Assembly: GCF_010183535.1 (NCBI RefSeq)
Contig: NC_071332.1
Coordinates: forward strand, 16,616,001-16,680,000
From: Caenorhabditis remanei
Lineage: Eukaryota; Nematoda; Chromadorea; Rhabditida; Rhabditidae
Reading direction: 5' to 3'
Length of the DNA stretch: 64,000 nt
Both the position numbers and the translations under genes were made by a program. Of this stretch, positions 55,365 to 64,000 are shown piece after piece. The notes below the pieces were generated by a model. That model was given only the letters and a program-made list of their open reading frames with translations. It was not told where the DNA came from and ran no database searches. Position 1 is the stretch's first letter; every line of letters starts with the position of its first letter.

Positions 55365-56605
55365 TCAAGCAACTTCCCCGTGACTTGATTCGATAGTGAG
55401 GGTAACTGATGGCACGTTTTTCTTTGCGTTTATCTGAAAATTTTTTTTTGATCCAATCATGTCTCTCTCCGCTCACCTTCTCTTTCTTCTCTCGTCTCAA
55501 ACATTTTCTTACTGTATCCATGTAATCCGATGACATCAGCATGCAAATAAAGCAATGAGTCACACAATTCATTGTGGTCAAAGTGTTAGCGACAATTCGG
55601 AGTCGAATGAAATACTCTCTGAAAAAGGTTTTTAAATAAATTATTATTGGCACATAAAATATACTTACTGTATTAAGTAATAAGGCTTCAGAAGAGCATT
55701 ATCAAATAATATTACAGTAGCATCTATATATTCTGACAGGAGAAAACTGAAGGTGACCATGAGCACGAATATTATTTGGCTGAAATTTCAGAATAATTTT
55801 TTGGAGAAATCTGAAAAGTTCTGAAAAATCTACTCACTCATTCTCGCCACTCTTCTTCCGGATCACTTTTCTTAGTTGGACAAATTGAATGACAAAGGAA
55901 ATATTGTACAGAAGAAAGGGTACGCTTTTCATACAGTCACTAATCAACCTTTGATCTGCCAAGAAATCAAAATCTATGCTCAGCTCATAGCTTTTAAATT
56001 TCAGCTTGGGCTCTACTCCGCAGCTGAAAAAACAAAAACAAGGACATTTTCCGTGTTTCTATTAAAACTCACTCTCTTGCTGTTACAATTGTATAGTAAT
56101 TAAAATACCAAACTTGCCAGGCGGTGCACAATCCGGCTATCCCAAAAACGATGAGATCTTTAATTGGAAATTTAATTTCAAGTGAAAACACTTGAAGTGC
56201 CGAAAGTAATAAAACCAATAATAACGACAAATTTTTCATGATGGATTGCGATGACATGATAACCAATCTCCAGATCTGATGAGAGTACGGTCGCGGTTTG
56301 TTGCATACACTTCCGACTATGTAGTCCAAATAATTCCAAATAAGTGTACCAGAGAATAAAATTAAGTCAGAGAGGCAAATGATAATGAACACTTGGAATA
56401 TAAATTGTGTTCTTAAGGATTTTCGGGTGAGAATGAGGAAATGAAAAATATTCAGAAAAAATCCAAAAACTGAGAACCCAATATCCACAACACTCGCCTG
56501 CCTTACAAAATACTCCGCGTCTTCTCTATCGTACTCAAAAACTTCCAACTCATAATCCTCGTAAGCTTGTGTGGTCGTGAAGATTTTCGTCTTGAATCGA
56601 GACAT
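55365..56605 (-). CDS. Serpentine receptor, class W-like (346 aa)
   Basis: Five exons (56073-56605, 55838-56023, 55669-55779, 55477-55618, 55365-55433) join in phase to 346 codons and TGA. A seven-transmembrane receptor of the SRW type, which is related to FMRFamide-peptide receptors. It has an acidic N-terminus, then segment 1 with NIFHFLILTRKSLRT, segment 2 IIICLSDLILFS, a DRY-position region SMKNL-like, the sixth-seventh segment block PFLLYNISFVIQFVQLRK, and the seventh segment NCVTHCFICMLMSSDYMDTV in place of the usual NPxxY. The tail is basic and ends SSHGEVA. Expected in sensory neurons; the ligand is unknown. A copy of its last exon lies alone at 49098-49222. Confidence 0.85.
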
Positions 56606-57074
56606 GGTTTTCAGAGAAAGAGCTAAGAAGTGATCACTTATATAGAAAACTGGTGATCACACGGAAAAGTGACAAATAATTATCAAACTTCAAATTTCAA
56701 GTAAAATATGATAAATTTCATACAGGAAACATATAATTAAAGTGAAATCAATGACATTTTTTTAGGCTCGAGGTGATGTATTGGGCTGAAAATATGTTAT
56801 GGCCTGAATCCGGGTGGCACTGCTCCAGCTATCAAAATAATAAATTCAGTGGAAAGCTCCCGAAGTTGTGCTCTCCCGATTTTTGAAACTTGAGAAGAAA
56901 AGTGGTTGAATAACCTTCAAAAAGTATAGCTAATTTGAATATAATTACATGCATGGATATTTAGAAAACATCATATTTATATTATTTATCACTCGAGTTT
57001 TGGTTTTTAGTGTTTAGGTTTCTCTTATTCAAGTTTTGCTTGAATTTTTGGAATTTTGAATACAAAATATTGCC
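56606..57074. other. Divergent intergenic region (srw - / L-domain gene +)
   Basis: 470 bp that should contain both promoters. A direct TGATCAC pair lies near 56630-56660 upstream of the srw gene. No clear TATA element or gene was recognised. Confidence 0.4.
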
Positions 57075-59449
57075 ATGGTACTTTGGCTGTGCTTCTGGTT
57101 TGTATCTGCTCATCTTATTACAACATGCTCCGGAAAACTAGATCCGGATATACAAAAAGTTTTAGACACCTACAAAGAATGTGAGTTCGTCCACACAATT
57201 TTGTTAAGATAACTTTTCTACAGTACCCGAATGCGTGTTCAACTTTACCCAAATCAATTCCAAAACCATCAAACACCTACCGAAGACCTGTTACAAAATC
57301 TATGGTGTACTCAAGTTCAATGAGAAAACTGACTTATCATTTGCCCAGTTGAAAGAGGCGTTTCAAAATTTCACAAGAATCGTTGGCGGGATTCATTTTA
57401 ATAACACTAACCTGACTAGCCTATCGATTTTCACACCGTCACCAAAAAAAGGGTTTTTCGAGTTGTATTGTGGCGCATGTGAGTTTTGTGCAACACTTAA
57501 CAAATTAAAGACGAAGACTTTTAAATTTTCAGACGGCTTTTACGTCGAGAACAATAAGTATCTGAGAGATGGAAACTTGATTGCCAACACCCGCATGTTT
57601 CCGTATCCTGGTTTAAATGAAGACGTTGACAGTTGCAATGTGACAGTACGGAATAATCCAAAGTTGAATATGGAGAATTTGTGTGATCAGGAGGAGTTGG
57701 CGCCGTGGACGGATACACAGACAGTTGGCAATAAAAAGGATTGTGGTGAGTTGAGAAGAAGTTAAGACGGTTCGAAATCTGTTTTTTTTTTATTTTGGTT
57801 AAATTCAAACGCGCCAAGTTACAAATATTTTAAGAATATTCTTTGGTTCTGGGCCCGTAACTCGCTTCAAACTCAATATTATGAGCTGAAAAATATACCA
57901 AAATGTAAATCTCGACGAGATCTATCTTTTTGAATATAATACGAGCCGGATAGCTGTTTGTTAATGTGCCGCGGGCAGGGAAAAAGTGCTAAAAACGCGA
58001 AAAAGGCCAAAAAGCCATTCTAGCTCAGCCCACTGCATTATATCGGAAAGATAGATCTTGCCGAGATCTACATTTTCATATATTTTTCAGCTCATAATAT
58101 TGAGTTTTAAGCGAGTTACGCGGCTGTGGCGGCCCGGTTTGTAAGAATGTTTTTTTTCCGAATTCCCCTTTCCACCACTTTTTTCCTTGTGCATACCGCT
58201 CAACTTTGTTCAATATTCCGTACCCATCTTCTGACAAAGTCCAAACTTTTTCAGGCTGCGAAGGAAACAAACCTAGCAAGTCATCCCTCCAATCATACCA
58301 AAACTGTACTAGCACCTTTAACGGCTTAAAGCTTATTGGCCGAAATGTCGATCCACCTAACTTCCAGAATATTCAATTCATTCGAGGCAATGTCGACATT
58401 CAAAACTCGAATATTTACAACCTATCGTTTTTGCAAAACTGGGATCGCTGGAAAGTTCGAGCAAACAAAACTAGAGTCCTAAATATTCAGGATTGTCTAC
58501 AAATGACACGGTTCATGATGCCAGTTTCGAAAATTGTAGAGTCACTCTCATTGCACTACAAAAAAAAAGATTTCAGAAAATCGAGAACATGATTGAAAAT
58601 GGGACCCTACTTGCTAACATTGAATTCGTACATCCCAATTTTTGTGTGACTGTTGAGGAGATGATACATCTGTTTGAGTTAGATATAGTATTTGAGAATA
58701 TTCACGCTAAATTCTGTGAAGAAATGGGAGATGTCGAAAAACTAGTTGTCTGTCTGTTCACGTCGATGAAAGATCTACCGGATAATTGTGATGGGATCCT
58801 GGGGAATTTGAAAATCGAGTCAGGAGATGAGGAGCATTTTCCAAAACTCAGAGATCTGCAGTACTTGTTTGGTTCTTTGGTTATTAATAATACTCAATTA
58901 AAAGACTTGAACGAGCTGAACAATCTTCAGTATATTGCTGCATTATTCGGTGAGTTTGGTCGGATTTCGGATTTGTCGGATGAGTTTGGTGAGTTTGGTC
59001 GAAAGATTGAATCAATTTATTAATTTCAAAAAACTTTTCAGATTCAACCCCGGTGGTTCAGATTATAGGGAATAAAGAATTAAAGCATGTCACTATTCCA
59101 TCTTTGAGAGTAAGACCTAATTTACAAGAATCTTGTTTCACACAATTATACCCATTTTTACAGAGCGTGACTGCGAGAGACTTCAATGCAAAGATCGAAA
59201 ACAATCACCCTGATTCTCGAAAATTTGAGCAAGATGGCACCTGTAAACTAGTCGGAAAATTTGGACTCGACGAACGGTGGTATGAAAATACTGTCTGGAT
59301 TAACGATTATGAATGTGGTATTGATTGAAATATAGGGAGTTGTAAGCATGAAAGTATTATTTTCAGATGAATGGATTGAGTACGTTGATTCTGGGACAAG
59401 AGGAACTATTGTGATTTTTGTGACTTTGATGGTTTTGGGAAATGTTTAA
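57075..59449 (+). CDS. Receptor-L-domain protein B, IRLD-like (510 aa)
   Basis: Eight exons (57075-57180, 57224-57478, 57533-57745, 58255-58535, 58577-58949, 59042-59109, 59164-59317, 59367-59449) join in phase to 510 codons and TAA. Signal peptide MVLWLCFWFVSAHLITTCSG, then two L-domain-like units: FAQLKEAFQNFTRIVGG, then IQFIRGNVDIQNSNIYNLSF and FGSLVINNTQLKDL. Several N-glycosylation sequons and paired cysteines are present. The C-terminus is hydrophobic (TIVIFVTLMVLG), fitting a lipid-anchored or membrane-attached surface protein. The apparent frame break near 58550 is a 41-nt intron, confirmed by alignment with gene A (PV..KIEN.I). The 54-nt intron at 59110-59163 has a length divisible by three and no stop, so retention is possible. 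The third intron carries a MITE. Confidence 0.87.
57856..58120. mobile_element. Palindromic MITE (GAGCTGAAAAATATA family)
   Basis: Left end CGTAACTCGCTTCAAACTCA and right end GAGTTTTAAGCGAGTTACG are inverted copies. The similarity continues inward through ATATTATGAGCTGAAAAATA and GAGATCTATCTTT. It is in the third intron of the L-domain gene and related to the element at 14558-14816. Confidence 0.8.
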
Positions 59450-59923
59450 TGTAAATTGTTTTATATTTCTACTCTTTCCAAGACTATCGTCGATGATTTC
59501 TTTGATCCTTTGTGAATAAGTCTTCGCACATTTTGATTACAAGCGATAAATATCATTCCGTTGAAAAATGCTAAGACCTTATATGTATTTCCTAAAGTCA
59601 AGCCTCACTAGACAGTCTTAGTTAGACCAAAGCAATGCCGGAAAAAGACGCGTCAGTAAAGTCGAAAAAAACTTGCTGGCGCAAATTCGGACGACTTTTC
59701 GAAAATTTTTGTCCTTGTCGATCTTTGGCTCTGTTACATTTTACACAATGTTATTGTTAGAAAGACATTCCATAAACTGAAAGACGTTCAAAAAGTGTAA
59801 AAATTTCAATTTTGGCGGAGGAAATAAAAAGATTCGGCAGTTTTCACAGGGAAACTTTAATAGTATAGAACTCCTCCAAAAACTGCAATTTAAGCCAAAA
59901 AATGGCGTCTTAAATTTGAATTC
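59450..59923. other. Intergenic, no gene recognised
   Basis: 3' flank of the L-domain gene and AT-rich sequence. No supported exon. Confidence 0.45.
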
Positions 59924-60037
59924 GTGCCGAAAAAACGAAATGCGTCAGTAGAATGTAAGGAAAATTTAACACCCACCCACCCAAGAAGAATTTTACACCC
60001 TAAGGGTGACGTTACCAGGAAAACCTGTAACTTTCTG
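59924..60037. repeat. Left arm of a 110-bp inverted repeat pair
   Basis: GTAGAATGTAAGGAAAATTT, CCCAAGAAGAATTTTACACC and GGGTGACGTTACCAGG are repeated in reverse at 63418-63532. The outer ends start TGCCGA. The pair may mark the ends of one element of about 3.6 kb or be two separate insertions. Confidence 0.7.
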
Positions 60038-60105
60038 AAAAAAGGCATGCAAGGCCTTCCTGTAATTCATCATACTCCTGTTTATAATTCCCAGGTACGT
60101 GAGTA

Positions 60106-61495
60106 CCCGGGAGGATTCAAACCCGAGTCTACTGAAGTAAACCTCAGCCCAGATAAGTATAGACTATTACAGCGCCATGCTCGATCAGTCTAACCGGAAC
60201 CGACACAGATAAGAATGGTGGGGGAAGTCAATAGAAAATAAATTACCCAGTTTTTGGAAATATCGATTATATTTTTGACGATTTCTAGATCAAAAGAAAT
60301 TATCCCGTTTTTTGGGAGTTTCGATTATAATTTTGATGATTTCTAACCCGGGAGGATTCAAACCCGCGTCTACTGAAGTAAACCTCAGCCCGGATAAGTA
60401 TAGACTATTACAGCGCCATGCTCGATCAGTCTAACCGGAACCGACACAGATAAGAATGGTGGGGGAAGTCAATAGAAAATAAATTACCCTGTTTTTTGAA
60501 ATATCGATTATAATTTTGATGATTTCTAGAACGAATGAAATTATCCCGTTTTTTGGGAGTTTCGATTATAATTTTGATGATTTCTAACCCGGGAGGATTC
60601 AAACCCGCGTCTACTGAAGTAAACCTCAGCCCGGATAAGTATAGACTATTACAGCGCCATGCTCGATCAGTCTAACCGGAACCGACACAGATAAGAATGG
60701 TGGGGGAAGTCAATAGAAAATAAATTACCCTGTTTTTTGAAATATCGATTATAATTTTGATGATTTCTAGAACGAATGAAATTATCCCGTTTTTTGGGAG
60801 TTTCGATTATAATTTTGATGATTTCTAACCCGGGAGGATTCAAACCCGCGTCTACTGAAGTAAACCTCAGCCCAGATAAGTATAGACTATTACAGCGCCA
60901 TGCTCGATCAGTCTAACCGGAACCGACACAGATAAGAATGGTGGGGGAAGTCAATAGAAAATAAATTACCCAGTTTTTGGAAATATCGATTATATTTTTG
61001 ACGATTTCTAGATCAAAAGAAATTATCCCGTTTTTGGGAGTTTAGATTATAATTTTGACGATTTCTAACCCGGGCGGATTCAAACCCGCGTCTACTGAAG
61101 TAAACCTCAGCCCGGATAAGTATAGACTATTACAGCGCCATGCTCGATCAGTCTAACCGGAACCGACACAGATAAGAATGGTGGGGGAAGTCAATAGAAA
61201 TTAAATTTTCCAGTTTTTTTAAATTCCGATTATATTTTTGATGATTTCTAGATCAAAAGAAATTATCCCGTTTTTTGGGAGTTTAGATTATAATTTTGAC
61301 GATTTCTAGATCAAAAGAAATTATCCCGTTTTTTGGGAGTTTCAATTATAATTTTGATGATTTCTAACCCGGGAGGATTCAAACCCGCGTCTACTGAAGT
61401 AAACCTCAGCCCGGATAAGTATAGACTATTACAGCGCCATGCTCGATCAGTCTAACCGGAACCGACACAGATAAGAATGGTGGGGGAAGTCAATA
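60106..61495. repeat. Tandem array of a 241-bp unit with tRNA-like B box (six copies)
   Basis: Units begin CCCGGGAGGATTCAAACCCG near 60106, 60347, 60588, 60829, 61069 and 61368; spacing is 241, 241, 241, 240 and 299. The last interval contains one extra ~58-bp subunit (TTCTAGATCAAAAGAAATTA...). On the - strand each unit reads GGGTTTGAATCC, close to the Pol III B-box consensus, with TGGCGCTGTAA (A-box-like) about 55 bp upstream. The flanking stems do not pair as in a real tRNA, so it is at most a tRNA-derived repeat. Confidence 0.85.
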
Positions 61496-61501
61496 ACTTA
61501 C

Positions 61502-61651
61502 CAATTTCCGAGTCCTTTTGCGTGATATGCAACTCTCCTCGTCAGGTCAACCATCGATTCGTCTCGGTCGCCATTTCCATTCCCATGTTTTCCATTTGTT
61601 CTTCCATTTGTCGATGTGCAGGCCATGTTCATCTCAGCTTGGCACGTGGTG
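61502..61651 (-). CDS. Isolated exon of an unidentified gene (partial)
   Basis: 150 bp with acceptor TTATTTCAG before and donor GTAAGT after. It is open in one frame, encoding TTCQAEMNMACTST, a Gly/Asn-rich part (NGKHGNGNGD) and MVDLTRRVAYHAKGLGNW. Both exon edges are in the same phase. An internal ATG (MNMACTS) would allow it to be a first coding exon after trans-splicing. The donor lies at the edge of the tandem array, and no partner exon was found to the left. No family was recognised. It could be a captured exon. Confidence 0.45.
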
Positions 61652-63417
61652 CTGAAATAAATAGTTGAGTTCAACGTAAATGGTATAAGATTAGAAAGAT
61701 ATACATTAATAATATGTTGTGGGAAACTATAAGCAATAGAACAAAAAGGGAAAAACAAGAAAGACTTCGTTGTGGGCCGGAATGAGGGGAGAATGACTGA
61801 GTACTGGTCTACTAGCAGGTGCGCGCAAGAGGCGGAGTCTAATTCCTGCGTTCGGAAAGATTTCCCAAGGAGATAAGAAGGCAGATGGTAATATGTGAAG
61901 AAAATGCCAATGGTAATATACCGAGAGATAACATCTGCTATTTACTCAGACTGTCAAGTAAGAATCAATATTGGGGGCATTGTAAAAGTAACTTTACGAA
62001 ACACTATGGCTAAATAATGAGCTGAGAATATTAATTGTTGGGGTAATTTAATATTTGCTTGAAATGTGTTGAAAGTGGGATTGTGGCTAGAATTTCAGAT
62101 CAAAGAGAAGAAAACGGGTTTTCTACTGATATTAAAAAATTTCGCCATTTAGAAAAAATCTAATAAAAGGTAAAAATCATTTTGAAAGGAAACTCCCTAC
62201 GGACAAAATCTCAATAATAATTATATGGTCATTAACATATACTACGGGCTTTCTAATGATAGAATCTTTCCACGAATCTCTTACTGCTTATTTGAAAAAA
62301 TTGATGAGAACTTACGTGTTCATAATTTTCGGTTATTCACATTGATGACAACTTATGTGTTCATAATTTTTGGTTATTCACATTTCGCACTTATTTGTAT
62401 CGATACGTGATGCATCCTTCGGTATCGAGCATGTCGTTGATCGGTTGCAATGTGCCTTCTGCTGGATGTATCTATCAGTTTTTACCTTGAAATTAAGAGT
62501 TGAGAAAGGGCATAGAAAAAGCCAAAATGGCTGATAATGTCAATTAGAAACAAAGAGAGCTCAAAAAGAAATGACTGCTCAGTGACGGAGTGAAAGGGAC
62601 AACTGATTGTATTCCATCCGTCCAACCTCATATCTTCAGGGGGCGGGGCATATGCACTGTATACGGTCAGATTTCTCAAGAAGATAACATGGCAGGTGGT
62701 GTTTGTGAAGACAATAGACCGACATCTGTTGTTTATTTGTTTTATTGATTTTTAGGGGTCAGAAGAAAAAAGATTGGGAAAAAGAGGAAACGTGTTTGAA
62801 AGAGTGTAAAATCACCATGTATACCGGTAAAACTTCATCTTTCACCTCTCAAGTCTTCAGTTTTGTACCATAACATTTTCTCTGAGCAAATAACACTGGA
62901 GTCCTCAATTCCGAGCAGTTGGTGCGCCACAATCATTCAAAGCACTGGTCAGGGAGCGTCTCAATTAAAAGGGCCCTTCTATTACAGGTCTTCCGGTATT
63001 CACCACCTGATTCTTTTTTTTCAAACTTTGCTATCTCTTGAACAAATTTCTCTAGTCTCTGAGTATAAACTTGAAGCTCAAACCTGTATGTATAATATCA
63101 GTAATAACGGAAATTAGATATCTCGAAAAAACCAGATACAATACTCCTCAAAACTTGGGACCTTCTCAAATTTGGGAAAACTTGGAACCTTGAACGGTCG
63201 GATTAGAGGACGCACCTGTTCTTTCCCAGACGACTTCTCTTTTGTTTGATTTGTCACGTTTTTGTTTGACCTCAGCGACCTTCTTCCCCCTGATGCACGC
63301 CCTTTCCCAAGACTACATAAAATAGATAGACACTTTCCTATTGTCTCATTACTGTTAACACAAATCAATTATAGGTAAACAGGTATACGGTATACAGCTG
63401 CACAAATAGGCTTTTTT
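61652..63417. other. Region right of the array, no complete gene
   Basis: AT-rich. Includes a ~38-bp tandem duplication near 62310-62388 (GTGTTCATAATTTT-GGTTATTCACATT). Two short similar segments (about 61845-61915 and 62665-62725: AGATAA then GGCAG-TGGT then TGTGAAGA) look like old copies of each other. No supported exon beyond 61651. Confidence 0.4.
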
Positions 63418-63532
63418 TCAGAAAATTACAGATTTACCTGGTGACGTCACCCTTTGGGTGTGAAATTCTTCTTGGGAGGGTGGGTCTAAAATTTTCCTTA
63501 CATTCTACTTGCGTCAACAAAAATCGGCAAGT
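63418..63532. repeat. Right arm of the 110-bp inverted repeat pair
   Basis: Reverse complement of 59924-60037 (CTGGTGACGTCACCCTTTGG, GAAATTCTTCTTGGGAGGGT, CCTTACATTCTAC). It ends outward with ATCGGCAA. Confidence 0.7.
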
Positions 63533-64000
63533 GCGCAAACAAAAACACGCTGAAAGCGCTACACCGCACCTTGCTTTACCGAAAGCGGGGGAGACTGTGG
63601 TGAGTAACAAAGTACTGTAATAACATAGATCGATTAGATCGAATACAGAGTAGCCCAACAACCGGATCTCACTACGACAGAGATTGGAAGATCATCAGAA
63701 GATTACTACAGAGGAAAGAATTTCTGTGGTGACCGTAATATCCTGGCAAATTTTTAAAACTTTTGAAAATAATTATTATACAAAGCAATTGAACCTCCTG
63801 GAATATTCTTGCTTAAAATGTGGAAGTTAATTTCAACAGATTTATTTTCACGATAAGTAGGAGCGATAAAACAACTACCATATGACTGAGAATCTGAAAA
63901 TTAAATTCTGTTGCAGGTATTATCCGAAGTTCGACCATCCCCCTCCCCCCGTACGCCAGATTTGTCAGATAAGATAATGACCAATTCCAAAGCAATTTTT
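63533..64000. other. End of window, no gene recognised
   Basis: A GC-richer patch (63540-63600) is followed by AT-rich sequence. No supported feature. Confidence 0.4.

Noticed and set aside
58206..58592. Frameshift in the L-domain gene B
   Set aside because: Explained by a 41-nt intron with proper GT and TTTCAG that restores alignment to the paralog.
59924..60193. Protein-like open frame at the left inverted arm, resembling one at 63434-63661
   Set aside because: The similarity is that of the inverted DNA repeat itself; neither frame extends into a recognisable domain.
60106..61495. tRNA genes in the tandem array
   Set aside because: A and B boxes are only approximate, and neither the T stem nor the acceptor stem pairs. 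Six identical misfolded copies are better described as a tRNA-like repeat.
60106..61495. CRISPR-like array
   Set aside because: Unit length is 241 bp with no short repeat/unique spacer structure, and the host is a nematode.

Overview
The window is nematode DNA, almost certainly from a Caenorhabditis of the elegans group. Introns are short and AT-rich with acceptors of the form TTTTCAG. The gene content is typical of Caenorhabditis chromosome arms: supplementary nuclear hormone receptors, serpentine chemoreceptors of the SRH and SRW types, SCP/CAP-like secreted proteins and receptor-L-domain proteins. There is no ribosomal RNA or convincing tRNA gene, no CRISPR and no operon of prokaryotic type. 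Gene models below were built by hand from splice sites and reading phase; every complete model closes in frame.

Layout. 0-21 kb is a nuclear-receptor cluster. It has three intact genes on + (157-1253, 12578-15561, 17838-21205) and one broken gene on - (4534-7063, with an in-frame TAG in the zinc finger and a lost splice acceptor). An intact srh chemoreceptor (1968-3135) and a decayed mariner element that sits directly against the stop codon of the broken receptor are also here. 21-30.5 kb is gene-poor and full of palindromic MITE-like repeats. 30.5-41.5 kb is one long seven-exon gene of unknown function, with a 6.8-kb first intron and a second gene on the opposite strand inside its last intron.

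42-59.5 kb is a young, rearranged family cluster. It holds four SCP/CAP genes, a small single-pass membrane protein gene and its broken copy, two receptor-L-domain genes plus a tandemly duplicated fragment of a third, an srw chemoreceptor plus a detached copy of its last exon, and two almost identical copies of a small secreted protein gene. The last two genes lie in a head-to-head inverted duplication with arms of about 755 bp. Three SCP promoters share a TATA element and GATA sites (CTGATAAG), which suggests intestinal expression; the fourth has lost them. 59.9-63.5 kb is bounded by a pair of 110-bp inverted repeats. It contains six copies of a 241-bp tandem unit with a tRNA-like B box and one isolated exon on the - strand.

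I see no clearly new multi-gene molecular system. The most informative observations are structural: the inverted duplication with GC-AG introns in both copies, the doubly broken receptor next to a mariner, a CpG-rich TA-flanked transposon nested inside an older palindrome, an hAT-like MITE with an 8-bp target duplication, and the B-box tandem array inside long inverted repeats.
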